NCBI GenBank assembly: GCA_021734805.1
Contig: JAIPIG010000025.1
Span: 1 to 35,662, forward strand
Length of the DNA: 35,662 nucleotides
Source of the DNA: Simkaniaceae bacterium
GTDB lineage: Bacteria; Chlamydiota; Chlamydiia; Chlamydiales; JACRBE01
Direction: 5' to 3'
The position numbers and the translations under genes are program-made. This document shows, piece after piece, positions 6,911 through 17,644 of this stretch (within the stretch, counting starts at the first letter, position 1; the number at the start of each line of letters is the position of its first letter). The notes beneath the pieces were generated by a model. That model did no database searches. It saw nothing but the letters and a program-made list of their open reading frames with translations, and had not been told where the DNA came from.

Positions 6911-9559
6911 ATGCAATCATCACCCTATTCATCAAAAGAGATCCGCCGACAATTTATTCAATATTTTGAAAAAAAGGGTCATCTCCATCTCCCTTCTTCT
7001 CCCGTTTTTCCTCATGACGATCCGACGCTCCTTTTCACCAATGCGGGAATGAATCAATTTAAAGACATTTTTCTTGGGCGTACCAAGATGGATTATAAGC
7101 GCGCCGTCACCTCTCAAAAATGTATCCGTGTGGGCGGAAAGCACAATGACCTCGACAATGTGGGGCATACGAGCCGTCACATGACGTTTTTTGAAATGCT
7201 CGGCAATTTTTCCTTTGGGGATTATTTTAAAAAAGAGGCTATTCAATTCGCTTTTGACGTGACTACAGAGGTTTTTCAATTAGATATTGAAAAAATTTGG
7301 GTCACCATTTTTGAAGACGATGATGAAGCGTATGAGCTCTGGAAAGCTCATATGCCTGAGCAGCGCATTGTGCGCATGGGCGCCAAAGATAATTTCTGGA
7401 TGATGGGTGAAGTGGGGCCTTGTGGGCCTTGTTCGGAACTCTATTTTGATCGCGGCGAAAAATACGGATCGGCAAAAAGTCCTGCAGATCCCGATGGCGA
7501 CTTGCGCTATCTCGAATTTTGGAACCTCGTCTTCATGCAATTTAACCGCTCTGCCTCGGGCCATCAAGCCCCCCTCCCCAATCAATCGATCGACACCGGA
7601 GCCGGTCTGGAGCGGATCATGGCGCTTAAAATGGGTGTTGATAGCGTATTTGAGACGGATATTCTACAGGCTCTTATTCGGCAAATTGAGCACCAATCGG
7701 GGGAACAATATACTCCGGGGAGCCCCTTAGCTCCGGCTTTTCATGTCATAGCCGATCATCTCCGCGCCCTCTCTTTTGCCATTGCCGATGGCGTGCAACC
7801 CTCCAATTTAGATCGCGGCTATGTATTGCGCAAAATTTTGCGCAGGGCAACCCGTTATGCCAAGCGGCTCGGCTTTGATCGCCCCTTTCTCGCTGATCTC
7901 GTCCCCACTTTAATCACAACAATGGGGGATGATTTCCCCGAGCTGAAGCAATCCGAAAGCCGCATTGCCGAAATTTTAACGACCGAAGAGGAAAGTTTTT
8001 TGCGCACACTCAAGCGCGGCGGTAATATTTTAAATCAGATTATCGATAAAGCCACTTCAAGCAATGAAAAGCAAATTACCGGCGAAGAGGCTTTTAAGCT
8101 CAAGGACACTTACGGCTTCCCTTTAGAAGAGATTTTACTCATCGCTAAAGATACGGGACTTGAAGTCAATATTGAGGCCTTTGAGATGCTTGAGCATAAA
8201 GCAAAAGAGCTCTCGAAAAAGGCGCATGTCTCCCATCAGCAAATAGCAGAAAACAATCTCTTTGAAGTGTTCACTGCAAAGCATGGGACATCGACATTTG
8301 TTGGTTATCGCGATTTAAATTGCGAAGCGAGCATCATTGGCCTTGTACGCGATGGTCAATTCGTTGACAAACTCGAAGAAGGTCAACAAGGAGAAATGAT
8401 TCTCGACACGACACCTTTCTATGCTGAAAAAGGAGGCCAAGTAGGAGATCAAGGGCTTTTATCGCATCATAAAGCCTGTTTTGAAGTGCGCCATTGCACC
8501 TCTCCTTTCCCCGGTGTTATTTCCCATAGCGGTGTTGTGACCAAAGGGGCTTTTATCGTCGGCGAACCCCTCGTTGCACAGGTGAATGAGAAGCGGCGCA
8601 AAGCGATTGCCGCTCACCACACGGCAACCCACTTACTCCATAAAGCTCTCTACGATCAACTCGGTGAGCACATTCGTCAATCAGGCTCTCTTGTTGAATC
8701 CAATCGTCTCCGCTTTGATTTCACTCACCACAAGGCGCTCACTCCCGACGAGATCCGCTCGCTTGAAATGGCTGTCAATCAGAAAATCAATGCCGATGCT
8801 TTAGTCACAACGCGTGAAATCAACTATGCCGATGCACAAAAAGACCCTTCGATTAAGCAATTTTTTGGGGACAAATACGGTGCGCAGGTACGTGTTGTCG
8901 AAATAGGCGATGGAGGGGGAAAAGAATTGTGCGGAGGAACCCATGTCGAGCACATTGGGCTCATCGGCCTTTTTTGTATTACAAAAGAGACGAGCATCGG
9001 AGCGGGGATTCGCCGCATTGAAGCCTGTGTCGGGGCGCCTGCCATTGACTTTATGTTTGAGCAAGAAGCCATTTTGGAGCGCCTCGCTAAGCAACTCGAT
9101 ACGCCCCTTCCTAAACTCGAAGTCAAATTCAACTCCCTTCTTGAAGAAATGGACCTCCTTAAATCAGAAATCAAACAACTCAAGAAAGAAAAAATCCATT
9201 CTCTCCTCTCAATGCTTTGCGAAAAAACCACTTTGATTCATAATACCCCCTATATCTTTGAGAAAGTTGAGATCGATCCCAAAGAATTGGGAACCATAGC
9301 CTCCCTTTTAATGGAAAAGACCCAAGCCGGTGCTATTTTTCTTGCTGCAGAAAGCGAAGGGCGTTGCCAACTTGTCCTCAAGCTCAATGCAGGGCTCGTA
9401 GAGCAAGGAGAAAAAGCAGGCGATATCATTAAAAAGGGTGCAATCCATGTAAAGGGCTCCGGAGGGGGCAAACCTGATATGGCGCAAGCCGGAGGACAAG
9501 AACCGGAAGGCATTCCCCTTGCAATTGAAGCGATCCATGACCACTTTAAAAACCGTTAA
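6911..9559 (+). CDS. alaS: Alanyl-tRNA synthetase
   Basis: An 882-residue protein of full family length. It charges tRNA-Ala with alanine in the cytoplasm and edits mischarged serine and glycine. The class II catalytic domain is at the N-terminus (FTNAGMNQFKDIFLG, RHMTFFEMLGNFSFGDYF). The editing/SAD domain carries the zinc ligands HTATHLLH near residue 569 and CGGTHV near residue 674. The C-terminal DHHA1 domain ends with GSGGGKPDMAQAGG. The ATG is preceded by AGGGA only 2-3 bases away, a tight Shine-Dalgarno spacing, but no better in-frame start exists before residue 47. mfd follows after 22 bp. The upstream 180-bp palindromic element must affect or contain part of its transcription signals. 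Confidence 0.98.
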   Translation: MQSSPYSSKEIRRQFIQYFEKKGHLHLPSSPVFPHDDPTLLFTNAGMNQFKDIFLGRTKMDYKRAVTSQKCIRVGGKHNDLDNVGHTSRHMTFFEMLGNFSFGDYFKKEAIQFAFDVTTEVFQLDIEKIWVTIFEDDDEAYELWKAHMPEQRIVRMGAKDNFWMMGEVGPCGPCSELYFDRGEKYGSAKSPADPDGDLRYLEFWNLVFMQFNRSASGHQAPLPNQSIDTGAGLERIMALKMGVDSVFETDILQALIRQIEHQSGEQYTPGSPLAPAFHVIADHLRALSFAIADGVQPSNLDRGYVLRKILRRATRYAKRLGFDRPFLADLVPTLITTMGDDFPELKQSESRIAEILTTEEESFLRTLKRGGNILNQIIDKATSSNEKQITGEEAFKLKDTYGFPLEEILLIAKDTGLEVNIEAFEMLEHKAKELSKKAHVSHQQIAENNLFEVFTAKHGTSTFVGYRDLNCEASIIGLVRDGQFVDKLEEGQQGEMILDTTPFYAEKGGQVGDQGLLSHHKACFEVRHCTSPFPGVISHSGVVTKGAFIVGEPLVAQVNEKRRKAIAAHHTATHLLHKALYDQLGEHIRQSGSLVESNRLRFDFTHHKALTPDEIRSLEMAVNQKINADALVTTREINYADAQKDPSIKQFFGDKYGAQVRVVEIGDGGGKELCGGTHVEHIGLIGLFCITKETSIGAGIRRIEACVGAPAIDFMFEQEAILERLAKQLDTPLPKLEVKFNSLLEEMDLLKSEIKQLKKEKIHSLLSMLCEKTTLIHNTPYIFEKVEIDPKELGTIASLLMEKTQAGAIFLAAESEGRCQLVLKLNAGLVEQGEKAGDIIKKGAIHVKGSGGGKPDMAQAGGQEPEGIPLAIEAIHDHFKNR

Positions 9560-9581
9560 GCCGGTTCTATAATGACGCCCT

Positions 9582-12500
9582 ATGTTAGAAGACATTTATA
9601 AAACACCCTTTTTTAATCTCGCTCTAGATGCTATCAAAACACACCCCTCTCTTCTTTTTGAGGGACTGTGGGATTGCCCTAAGGCACTTCTCCTCAGTTT
9701 TTTAAAACGGCAGCTCAAGTGCAATATCCTCGTAGTGAGCGGAGGAGAGCGCGAATCAAAACTGATCGAAGATCTCACCGGTATTAATGAAACCTGTATT
9801 GAATTTCCGGCATGGGAGGCACTTCCCGGCGATGAGATCCTTCCAAGCCTTGATATCGTCGGCGAAAGGATGGCGCAGCTCACCCATCTGCTGCAAGACA
9901 AGCAGCATTTAGTGATTACTACCCTGCAGGGTGCTCTGCAGAAAATCCCATCTAAAACCCTTTTGCAATCCCACTCCCTCTTTATTCAAGAAGGCGATGA
10001 GCTTTCTATAGAGTTGGTCTCTGAAGAACTCATACGTCTTGGCTATAGCCGCCACAAGCTCGTAGAAGATAAAGGCCAATTTGCCGTTAGAGGAGGACTC
10101 ATCGACATCTTCCCCATCTCTGCACCTAACCCCTATCGCCTTGATTTTTTTGGGGATACGATCGAACAAATTAAAGCCTTTGATCCCGTATCGCAAAACT
10201 CAACGGGAACTGCTCAAAAGATCGCCCTTTATCCTGTCAATGAATATACCCTAACGCAACATCAATCTGCCGAACTGATCGATTATCTCGGAGATTCAAC
10301 TTTAATTGTTCTCGACGACCTTCTCAAACTCGAGGACCGCTACGTTGATATTAAAGAACTACCGGGAGCAAAATCTCCCTATTTTTTAAAGCTCGGCACG
10401 TTTCTCGATCAGATCAAAGAGGCTAAAACCCTTTTCCTCGCCAAAGAGCCTTTAGAGCAGCTACAAAAAGAGCGTTCCCATTCAAAAGTCGGCCGCGACT
10501 ATTACAGTGGTAAAGAACCGACACATGCGGCCTCTTTCCAACTGCTCGATCATACCATTGCAACAACGCGCATGCATCACCCTTTTGTCACTTTAACCGA
10601 CTTTTTTGATATCGATGCCTCTTCTCTTGAAGTGCATCAACGCAAACTTCTCGAACGCTTAAAAGAGCTTCCTCCCACGTTTACCCTCCATCTATTTACC
10701 TCATCGCGCTCTGAGGAAAAGAATTTTAAATCACAGGTTCAGCCTTTTCTTCCCCCTTCTTCACAATTTCATATAGCCTATCTCTCTTCGGGATTTATCT
10801 ACCCGGGAGCTAATCTTGGCTTTTTCCCTTACAGCGAATTTTCAAAACGGCAAAAAGTGACCCGCAAAAAATGGCGCAATACCTATCACACGGCTCCTTC
10901 TGAATTTCATACGCTAGAGCCGGGTGACTATGTCGTTCATTTTCACAATGGGATCGGAAAATTTCTAGGGATAGAAAAACAAAAAAATCATCTCGGCGTC
11001 GAATCGGAATTTATGATGATCGAATATGCCGAAGGGAGCAAACTTTTTGTCCCCATGTCGCAAGCACATCTCGTTTCGCGCTATATCGGAGCCGGTGAAA
11101 TCAAACCTTCTCTTCACACAATTGGGACAAAAAAATGGCATCAAGCCAAAGTCAAAGCCCAGCAAGCCATCATCGGTTATGCAAAAGAGTTACTCCACTT
11201 GCAAGCGGAGCGGCAAGTTAAAGGGGGCTTTACCTATCCGCCCGATTCAGAAGAGATGCGCCTTTTTGAAGAAGAGTTTCCCTATGAAGAAACGGAAGAC
11301 CAGCTTGCAGCCATTGGCGCTATTCGACAAGATATGCTCTCAAGCGAGCCATTAGATCGCCTTGTATGTGGAGATGTCGGTTATGGGAAAACAGAGGTGG
11401 CAATGCGCGCCGCATTTAAGGCCGCATATGACGGACGCAAACAAATCGCCGTTTTAGCTCCAACAACGATTCTTGCCATGCAGCACTATGAGACCTTCAA
11501 AGCGAGAATGGAAAACTTCCCCGTTACAGTCGATCTGATTTGCCGTTTTAGAACGACTAAGCAAAATAAAGAAACGCTAGAAAAAGTCAAAGCCGGCCAA
11601 GTCGATATTTTAATCGGAACCCATCGCATCTTAAGCCAAGATGTTGAGTTTAAAGATCTCGGTCTGATCATCATTGATGAGGAACAACGCTTTGGTGTTC
11701 GCGCTAAAGAAAAACTCAAAAAAATGAAGGTCAATGCCGATTATTTGACGATGACGGCAACGCCGATTCCCCGCACCCTTTATTTTTCACTGCTTAATAT
11801 CCGCGCTCTATCGGTTATCGCATCCCCACCTCACGATCGCCTTCCCATTAAAACCATTATCTGTGATCGAGAAGATGCACTCATTCAAAATGCCATATTG
11901 AGAGAACTCGCTCGCGATGGTCAGGTCTACTTTATCCATAACCGCGTTGAATCGATCTATGAAGTGGCTTCGCATATCGAAAAGCTCGTCCCTAATGCCC
12001 GCATTGCCATTGTCCATGGTCAAATGGATAGCAATGACATCGATGAAGCCTTTCATAAATTTAAACAGGGCACTGTTGATATTCTCTTTGCAACAAGCAT
12101 TGTTGAGAATGGGATTGATATCCCTAATGCCAATACCATTTTAATTGACCGCGCCCATCATTTTGGCATATCGGATCTCTATCAACTGCGGGGCCGTGTC
12201 GGAAGATGGAATCGCACCGCTTATGCCTATTTTCTTACCCCCCAATTTCAAGCACTCCCCGAGCTCTCCCAAAAACGACTCCAAGCACTGATTGAATCCT
12301 CCGGGCATGGCGGGGGAATGAAACTGGCAATGATGGATCTTGAGCTGAGAGGCGCCGGTGATATTTTAGGAACGCAACAGTCGGGACATGTCGCATCTGT
12401 TGGATTCCACCTCTATTGTAAACTTTTGAAAAAGGCCATTCTCGCACTTAAAGAAGGTAAGTTTACAACCTTTACGGAAACACGCCTCGAATTCAAATTT

Positions 12501-12890
12501 GATGCAAAAATTCCCGATGATTATGTCGATGATACCACACTACGACTCGATTTTTATCACCGCTTCGGAGATGCCACAACAATTGAAGAAATCGATCAAA
12601 TCCTATCCGAGCTTCAAGATCGCTTCGGTAGAGCTCCCGACCCCGTTTTGTGGCTCTATCACCTAACCCGTGTGCGCATTTTTGGCCTCGAAAATAATTT
12701 CACCTTAATTAAATACGACAAACATACTGTCACAGCTGAAAGAGACATCAAGAAAACAACCGAAAAACGAACTTTCTTTATCCCTCCTGCCATGAGTGGA
12801 AGAGAAATTGAACTCATAACTATCAAGCGCCTATCAGAAGAATTTCACCTCTCTCCAAGACAACAACTTAGTGAAACTCTTCCCGTATAG
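9582..12890 (+). CDS. mfd: Transcription-repair coupling factor Mfd
   Basis: A 1102-residue ATP-dependent DNA translocase that removes stalled RNA polymerase from lesions and recruits UvrA. An N-terminal UvrB-like module includes [11 protein letters not shown]. The CarD-like RNA-polymerase interaction domain starts near residue 446 ([20 protein letters not shown]). The RecG-like motor has Walker [12 protein letters not shown] near residue 596, DEEQRFGV near residue 699, [11 protein letters not shown], and motif VI in YQLRGRVGR. The length is close to the family norm. The ATG gives [11 protein letters not shown]; no clear Shine-Dalgarno is visible. It probably shares a transcript with alaS. 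A small AACCG/CGGTT inverted repeat lies in the 22-bp gap but has no U-tract. Confidence 0.97.
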   Translation: MLEDIYKTPFFNLALDAIKTHPSLLFEGLWDCPKALLLSFLKRQLKCNILVVSGGERESKLIEDLTGINETCIEFPAWEALPGDEILPSLDIVGERMAQLTHLLQDKQHLVITTLQGALQKIPSKTLLQSHSLFIQEGDELSIELVSEELIRLGYSRHKLVEDKGQFAVRGGLIDIFPISAPNPYRLDFFGDTIEQIKAFDPVSQNSTGTAQKIALYPVNEYTLTQHQSAELIDYLGDSTLIVLDDLLKLEDRYVDIKELPGAKSPYFLKLGTFLDQIKEAKTLFLAKEPLEQLQKERSHSKVGRDYYSGKEPTHAASFQLLDHTIATTRMHHPFVTLTDFFDIDASSLEVHQRKLLERLKELPPTFTLHLFTSSRSEEKNFKSQVQPFLPPSSQFHIAYLSSGFIYPGANLGFFPYSEFSKRQKVTRKKWRNTYHTAPSEFHTLEPGDYVVHFHNGIGKFLGIEKQKNHLGVESEFMMIEYAEGSKLFVPMSQAHLVSRYIGAGEIKPSLHTIGTKKWHQAKVKAQQAIIGYAKELLHLQAERQVKGGFTYPPDSEEMRLFEEEFPYEETEDQLAAIGAIRQDMLSSEPLDRLVCGDVGYGKTEVAMRAAFKAAYDGRKQIAVLAPTTILAMQHYETFKARMENFPVTVDLICRFRTTKQNKETLEKVKAGQVDILIGTHRILSQDVEFKDLGLIIIDEEQRFGVRAKEKLKKMKVNADYLTMTATPIPRTLYFSLLNIRALSVIASPPHDRLPIKTIICDREDALIQNAILRELARDGQVYFIHNRVESIYEVASHIEKLVPNARIAIVHGQMDSNDIDEAFHKFKQGTVDILFATSIVENGIDIPNANTILIDRAHHFGISDLYQLRGRVGRWNRTAYAYFLTPQFQALPELSQKRLQALIESSGHGGGMKLAMMDLELRGAGDILGTQQSGHVASVGFHLYCKLLKKAILALKEGKFTTFTETRLEFKFDAKIPDDYVDDTTLRLDFYHRFGDATTIEEIDQILSELQDRFGRAPDPVLWLYHLTRVRIFGLENNFTLIKYDKHTVTAERDIKKTTEKRTFFIPPAMSGREIELITIKRLSEEFHLSPRQQLSETLPV

Positions 12891-12992
12891 CTGATCCCTA
12901 CTCCGCAAGCCTACTTACGATTTTGTGGGTAAGGATTCAGGCGTATAGACTGATGACGGTTTAATTAAACCCCTATTTTTCCGGAGCTATCA

Positions 12993-13784
12993 TTGCTAAA
13001 ATGCCTTATTTTCTTCACTCTTATCTTTTGTTCAAATTATCTCATTGCTATTGAGCCGATCAATCGATTTGAAATTTTACAACTCTACGAAACATGTTAT
13101 GATGCGCGATCTCCGGCTATAGAAAATAGCGAGCAATCTTATGCCTCATTTTCAGATATTCCCTACCCTCTCTTCAATATTGTAATGCATCTCAAATGCA
13201 ACAATGTTGAGGATAAAATTGATGCTCTTATTAAAAAATCCCCCGACGGAATTCCGATTTCATTTTGGAGTCACTCAGAAAATCAAGCAAAAAACTTGGT
13301 TGATATTTTAGAAAAAAAAGGGTTTTCAATTTTCACTAAATATAGATTAATGGCTTGGTCTGTCAAGTCAATGCAGCTAGAGAAATATGATATTCGACCG
13401 GCAAGGACCAACTTAGAAAAATTCTACGAAATAACAGAAACTGTCTTTCATTTTAATTCGATTATTAAAGAAAAATATGCCAAGCTTATTAAAAATTTTA
13501 AATCTGACAATTATCTCATCTATTCTGAAAATATTCCTATTGGCACCGGCATATTGTATTCAAATGGAAAAATAGGAGCCATCTTCAATATTGGAATTCT
13601 ACCGGAATACCAACAAATGGGATATGGCCGTGCAATGATGGAATTTTTAATGCATGAAGCACACAAAAATGCCCTTGAAAAACTCGTTTTGGTCTGCTCT
13701 TCTTCGGTAGAACAATTTTATCTCGACTTGGGTTTTGAAAAAATCCTTGATATCAATGTTTACGCGCTTCCAATCAATAATTAA
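12993..13784 (+). CDS. GNAT-family acetyltransferase with signal-like N-terminus
   Basis: A 263-residue protein starting at a TTG, chosen because GGAG lies about eight bases upstream (near 12982) and no ATG fits as well. Residues 1-20 are a hydrophobic signal-like stretch (LIFFTLIFCSNYLIA). The acetyl-CoA binding motif A of the GNAT fold is near residues 200-215 (ILPEYQQMGYGRAMMEFLM), followed by VEQFYLDLGFEKI, the usual end of the fold. The region before it (residues 20-150) resembles the N-terminal half of double-GNAT proteins but lacks a clear motif. The substrate is unknown. GNATs need acetyl-CoA, so an exported one would be unusual; it might be membrane-anchored facing inward, or an effector. 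The gene overlaps the convergent symporter gene by 4 bp. Confidence 0.75.
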   Translation: MLKCLIFFTLIFCSNYLIAIEPINRFEILQLYETCYDARSPAIENSEQSYASFSDIPYPLFNIVMHLKCNNVEDKIDALIKKSPDGIPISFWSHSENQAKNLVDILEKKGFSIFTKYRLMAWSVKSMQLEKYDIRPARTNLEKFYEITETVFHFNSIIKEKYAKLIKNFKSDNYLIYSENIPIGTGILYSNGKIGAIFNIGILPEYQQMGYGRAMMEFLMHEAHKNALEKLVLVCSSSVEQFYLDLGFEKILDINVYALPINN

Positions 13785-15157
13785 TGAAAAAAGCGATCGA
13801 AGTCGATCATTCCTGTTTTTTGAAGAATAATTAAAAAGATCAAGACCGGAATACACCATTTTAAGAAGAAGTGCCAAGGCTTGAAGAGCCGCGCAAGAAA
13901 AGGATTGGCACTAAACTCTGCTTTGGCTAATTTATGATCGAGAATCCACCCCGCAAAAATAGAGGTGATCAATCCTCCAAGAGGAATAATCCAATTGGAA
14001 ACAAGATAGTCCATGTTATCTAAAAAATTCATCCCATAAATTGACTTCCACTCATAAAATGCATAATGTGTGTTGGAAAGAGCTGAGAAAATCCCAAATA
14101 TAAAGGTTCCGCTACCGGAAATAATGACTGCATTTCTCCTTGTCAAAGAGGTCAATTCCATTAAATTCGTTGCACACACTTCGATAAAAGCGACAGCAGA
14201 CGTCAAAGCCGTAAAAACAAATAAGACAAAGAAAAGAGTCGATATAATAATTGATCCGGGAAGTTTGGCAAATAAAAAGGGGAGTGTTTGAAAGACGAGA
14301 CCCGGACCGGCTTTAGGTGTAAATCCAAAACTAAAGACAACCGGAAAAACAACCATCGATGAGAGAAGGGCAACGACAATCACTGAAGAAGCGACAATCC
14401 CCGCCATTGCCGGTAAATTTTCCTCGCGTTTCATGTAACTGCCATAACTGATCATAATCCCTTGGCCTAAACTTAAAATAAAAAATGCAAGACCAAGCGC
14501 TTCTAATGCCGATGAAAACTTAAAGCTGGAGGCGTCAAAATAGAAAATAAAACGGGCAGCTTCCTTGAATCCATCCAGTGAAATACTGTACAAGAACAAG
14601 ACGATTAAAAAAATAAATAAACTACGCGTCATAATGCGCGACCAAAACTCAATCCCCTTTCGCACACCTGAAAAGACGATTGACATCGTCACTCCCGTAA
14701 AGATGAAATGCCAAAGCAAAGAGATATCGGCAGATGAGGAGAGTTTATCATACACACCTGCGACTTCATGTGCCGTTAATCCCTTCGAAAAATTGGTGAG
14801 CGACATCAAAATATAGCTCATCCCATATCCGGAAATAACCGAGTAAAAGGACATAATAATAAAGGATGAAATCACACCGAGCCAACCGCCGATTTTCCAA
14901 AAGCGGTGTCCATTTGAGAGCTTATGAAATGACATAATGGCAGCACTTTCAGATGAGCGGCCCAGCATGAGTTCTGCAATAAAAACGGGAACCCCAATGA
15001 TCACAACACAAATGATAAATGCCAATAAAAAATACCCGCCCCCATTTTGCCCAACAATATAAGGGAATTTCCACAATACGCCGAGACCAATCGCGGAGCC
15101 GATAGCTGCAAAAATAAATCCTAATCTCGATGTCCAATGCTCTCTCATATGCGACAT
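13781..15157 (-). CDS. NSS-family sodium-dependent transporter (paralog 1)
   Basis: A 458-residue integral membrane protein of the neurotransmitter:sodium symporter family (LeuT fold). The N-terminus REHWTSRLGFIFAAIGSAIG carries the Na+/substrate-binding segment of TM1, followed by LWKFPYIVGQNGGG. TM6 region motifs include LGLAFFILSLGQGIMISYGS, and MKREENLP follows. About 11-12 hydrophobic helices are expected. Such transporters usually import amino acids with Na+; the substrate cannot be read here. It lies 17 bp downstream of a paralog on the same strand, so the two are probably one operon and a tandem duplication. The start MSHMREHW matches the spacing in the paralogs (MNQVREHW, MSQREHW), supporting the first Met. 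Confidence 0.93.
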   Translation of the reverse strand: MSHMREHWTSRLGFIFAAIGSAIGLGVLWKFPYIVGQNGGGYFLLAFIICVVIIGVPVFIAELMLGRSSESAAIMSFHKLSNGHRFWKIGGWLGVISSFIIMSFYSVISGYGMSYILMSLTNFSKGLTAHEVAGVYDKLSSSADISLLWHFIFTGVTMSIVFSGVRKGIEFWSRIMTRSLFIFLIVLFLYSISLDGFKEAARFIFYFDASSFKFSSALEALGLAFFILSLGQGIMISYGSYMKREENLPAMAGIVASSVIVVALLSSMVVFPVVFSFGFTPKAGPGLVFQTLPFLFAKLPGSIIISTLFFVLFVFTALTSAVAFIEVCATNLMELTSLTRRNAVIISGSGTFIFGIFSALSNTHYAFYEWKSIYGMNFLDNMDYLVSNWIIPLGGLITSIFAGWILDHKLAKAEFSANPFLARLFKPWHFFLKWCIPVLIFLIILQKTGMIDFDRFFH

Positions 15158-15174
15158 AGCCTTTGAGTCCTGTG

Positions 15175-16590
15175 TTATTTTATTTTAGAAACAATCTCTG
15201 AATTAAGTTCTCTTGCAGCAAACAATTGATCAAAATCGATCAAACCGCTGCTGTGTAAAATAATTGCTAATATTAGCAGTGGGACAAGATACCTTAAAAC
15301 AAAACGCCATATTCTGAAAAGGATAAGGCTTCCACCGGAGCAAATAAATTCTTGCCGGCACGTTTCTCTCTTCATTTTCCAGCCCACAAATATGGCCGTG
15401 ATGAGCCCGGAAAAGGGAATGAGCCATGTCGAAACAATGCCATCAATGGTGAGTAAAAAATCCTGTCTAAAAATAGATGACCATTGAGGGAATATACCAT
15501 TGGACCCCGAATATGCACTGGGAATCCCAAATAAAAACGTAGAACAAGCAACCATCAAAACGGCCTGTTTTCTCGACAATCTTGTCCTCTCACATAAGTT
15601 GCCTACAACAACTTCAATCAACGGAACGGCCGATGTGAGTCCGGTAAAGACAAACAAAACAAAAAAGAGTGTTGATAAAACAATGGATCCCGGAAGCTGC
15701 GCAAATAAATAGGGCAGTGTTTTAAAAACAAGTCCCGGGCCTGATTTAGGCGGCAAATGAAATGTGAAAACCACAGGAAAAATCGTCAAAGCGGCAAGGG
15801 CAGCTACAATAATGATGGAAGCGCCAACAATGCATGAGACTTTCATCACATTTTCATCGCGTTTCATATAGCTGCCATAACTAATCATGATTCCCTGTCC
15901 CAAACTCATCGTAAAAAAAGCTAATCCCAAAGCTTGCAAAACCGATGAAGGTTTAAAATTTTCAATATTGGGATGCACAACGAATGCAAAAGCTTCTTTA
16001 AATCCGGGAAGCGTAAGGCTATAACAAAAGAGGAGGAAAAGCAGCGCTAAAAAAATCTTCACAAGTATTTTAGACCAATACTCAATTCCTTTACGCACTC
16101 CCCTATAAACAATGCCGGCTGTGATTGCAGTAAAGGCAAAATGCCAGAAGACGGAAATAGGTCCCGATCCGGCCAGTCGATCATAAATAACTGCGATTTC
16201 GTCTTGAGCAAGTCCGTTATAAAAACCATTGAGCGACATTAGGATGTAGCTCATGCCATATCCGCCAATGACACTATAATAGGACATAATAAGAAAGGAT
16301 GAAGCGATGCCAAACCAACCGCCGAGCTGCCAGCCCGACTGCGCCGGCTCGTGATAAGCAAAGGCTTCAAGAGCGGCCTTTTGAGAACTTCTTCCCAATA
16401 TGAGCTCGGAAACAAAAACCGGAATGGCGATTAAAACGAGGCATGACAAATAGCAAAGAAGAAAAAGACCTCCCCCATTTTCACCCGTTACGTAAGGAAA
16501 TTTCCATAGAATCCCAAGACCAATTGCCGAGCCGATCGCGGCCATCAAGAAACCGACCTTGGATCCCCAATGTTCGCGAACCTGATTCAT
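15175..16590 (-). CDS. NSS-family sodium-dependent transporter (paralog 2)
   Basis: A 471-residue protein with the same landmarks as its neighbour: REHWGSKVGFLMAAIGSAIG, LWKFPYVTGENGGG, and LGLAFFTMSLGQGIMISYGS. It is slightly longer at the C-terminus (ends ARELNSEIVSKIK). It is predicted to be an Na+-driven amino-acid-type importer in the inner membrane. It is the upstream member of the tandem pair; an 18-bp perfect palindrome lies about 30 bp before its start and could be its operator. The internal loops differ enough from paralog 1 that the two probably carry different substrates. Confidence 0.93.
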   Translation of the reverse strand: MNQVREHWGSKVGFLMAAIGSAIGLGILWKFPYVTGENGGGLFLLCYLSCLVLIAIPVFVSELILGRSSQKAALEAFAYHEPAQSGWQLGGWFGIASSFLIMSYYSVIGGYGMSYILMSLNGFYNGLAQDEIAVIYDRLAGSGPISVFWHFAFTAITAGIVYRGVRKGIEYWSKILVKIFLALLFLLFCYSLTLPGFKEAFAFVVHPNIENFKPSSVLQALGLAFFTMSLGQGIMISYGSYMKRDENVMKVSCIVGASIIIVAALAALTIFPVVFTFHLPPKSGPGLVFKTLPYLFAQLPGSIVLSTLFFVLFVFTGLTSAVPLIEVVVGNLCERTRLSRKQAVLMVACSTFLFGIPSAYSGSNGIFPQWSSIFRQDFLLTIDGIVSTWLIPFSGLITAIFVGWKMKRETCRQEFICSGGSLILFRIWRFVLRYLVPLLILAIILHSSGLIDFDQLFAARELNSEIVSKIK

Positions 16591-16620
16591 CAGTTTTCCA
16601 AAATAAGAGGCTCCATGGTC

Positions 16621-16638
16621 TCATATTCCGGAATATGA
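16621..16638. promoter_or_regulatory. 18-bp perfect palindrome, possible operator
   Basis: TCATATTCCGGAATATGA reads the same on both strands, with no loop. It lies between the end of the AMP nucleosidase gene and the start of symporter paralog 2, both on the minus strand and 87 bp apart. It has no T-tract, so a dimeric repressor site controlling the symporter pair is more likely than a terminator. This is inference only. Confidence 0.45.
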
Positions 16639-16677
16639 AGCAAACCTTATGTTCTATAGAAATGCCGGGGGTTGGTC

Positions 16678-17571
16678 TTATTTGGGACGCCGGAATAGCG
16701 ATTGATTCCTATGGTAGGCCCCCTTTACTTTATGAGACTGCATTTCACGCGCTTTTTTCAGCACGCGAATACCCTTATCAATGTGATCCGGCATATAGGA
16801 TTCAAAAACAAATCGCGAAGATTCTTTTGTCTTTTTCCCTGTTTTTTCAAGAGGCAAATCAGAAATAAGCAAAAGAGCTCCAAGGGTAAACTTACGCTTG
16901 TAGCTGGCTGTAAATAGTGTGGCGCATTCCATCTCAATCCCTTGAGCTTTAGTCGACTTGAGCTCTTCGATAAAATCGTGGTTAAATTCCCAAAACCGCA
17001 TGTTAGTCGTGTAACAAATCCCAACATGGTAGTCATCGCCATCTTCTTCTAAAATTTCACTCACCGATTTTTGCATCAAAAAGTTAGCAAGTGACGGGAG
17101 TTTAGGCGGAAAATAAAAGTCGCTCGTCCCCTCTCCGCGAATGGCTGCAACAGGCAAAAGATAATCTCCAACCCGATACCGACGCCGAAGCCCCCCACAC
17201 ATTCCAAGAAAAATTGCAGATCGGATCGGTAAAAAAGAGCACAAATCGACCACAAGAGCCGCCGCCGGCGAACCAATTTTAAAATCAATAATGCTGATAT
17301 CAAATTCTTTAGAGTGAGCAACGGTAAACATGCTCCCTTGATGAATGACCCCATTATAATTCTTGGCAAAGTATTCAACGTAAGCCGGGAAATTCACTAA
17401 GATTAAATTAGATCCGAAATCTTTGATTTCGCTTCCCGAATAGCGCTCTAGAGTCTCCTTTGCAAACTGATCTTCCTGAATCTCAGAAGCCAACGAATCT
17501 ACAGGAGGCATATAGAGATGCTCATCGCTCATCTCATTTTGATCTTCAATATGATTACTTTCATCGACCAT
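16678..17571 (-). CDS. amn: AMP nucleosidase (short form)
   Basis: A 297-residue member of the PNP/UDP phosphorylase fold. AMP nucleosidase hydrolyses AMP to adenine and ribose 5-phosphate. The core begins around residue 50 and includes IDFKIGSPAAALVVDLCSFL, AIFLGMCGGLRRRYRVGDYL, RGEGTSDFYFPP and GIEMECATLFTASYKRKFTL (ribose-binding Met-Glu pair), ending with LLISDLPLEKTGKKTK. It lacks the long N-terminal domain of the enterobacterial enzyme and matches the short form annotated as amn in Chlamydia (recalled). The ATG is well supported by AGGAGG 4-5 bases upstream. The first 45 residues are acidic and probably flexible. In chlamydiae amn neighbours efp, as here. Confidence 0.85.
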   Translation of the reverse strand: MVDESNHIEDQNEMSDEHLYMPPVDSLASEIQEDQFAKETLERYSGSEIKDFGSNLILVNFPAYVEYFAKNYNGVIHQGSMFTVAHSKEFDISIIDFKIGSPAAALVVDLCSFLPIRSAIFLGMCGGLRRRYRVGDYLLPVAAIRGEGTSDFYFPPKLPSLANFLMQKSVSEILEEDGDDYHVGICYTTNMRFWEFNHDFIEELKSTKAQGIEMECATLFTASYKRKFTLGALLLISDLPLEKTGKKTKESSRFVFESYMPDHIDKGIRVLKKAREMQSHKVKGAYHRNQSLFRRPK

Positions 17572-17644
17572 ATAACCTCCTATCGATGTATCCTCGACTT
17601 TGTAGCTTTTTGGGCCCGCCTGCCTCGTCTATTTGATCTCGGAC

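Noticed and set aside
6775-6969. Small open frame across the right half of element copy C (and 28998-29198 across copy D)
   Set aside because: Both read a peptide with RAAALLTIGRGEVKSTKRGC, but the frames open and close differently in the two copies because of small insertions and deletions, and the DNA is palindromic. Non-coding is more likely.
16443-16868. 141-codon plus-strand frame spanning the symporter start and the amn end
   Set aside because: It runs antisense to two well-supported genes and resembles no protein.
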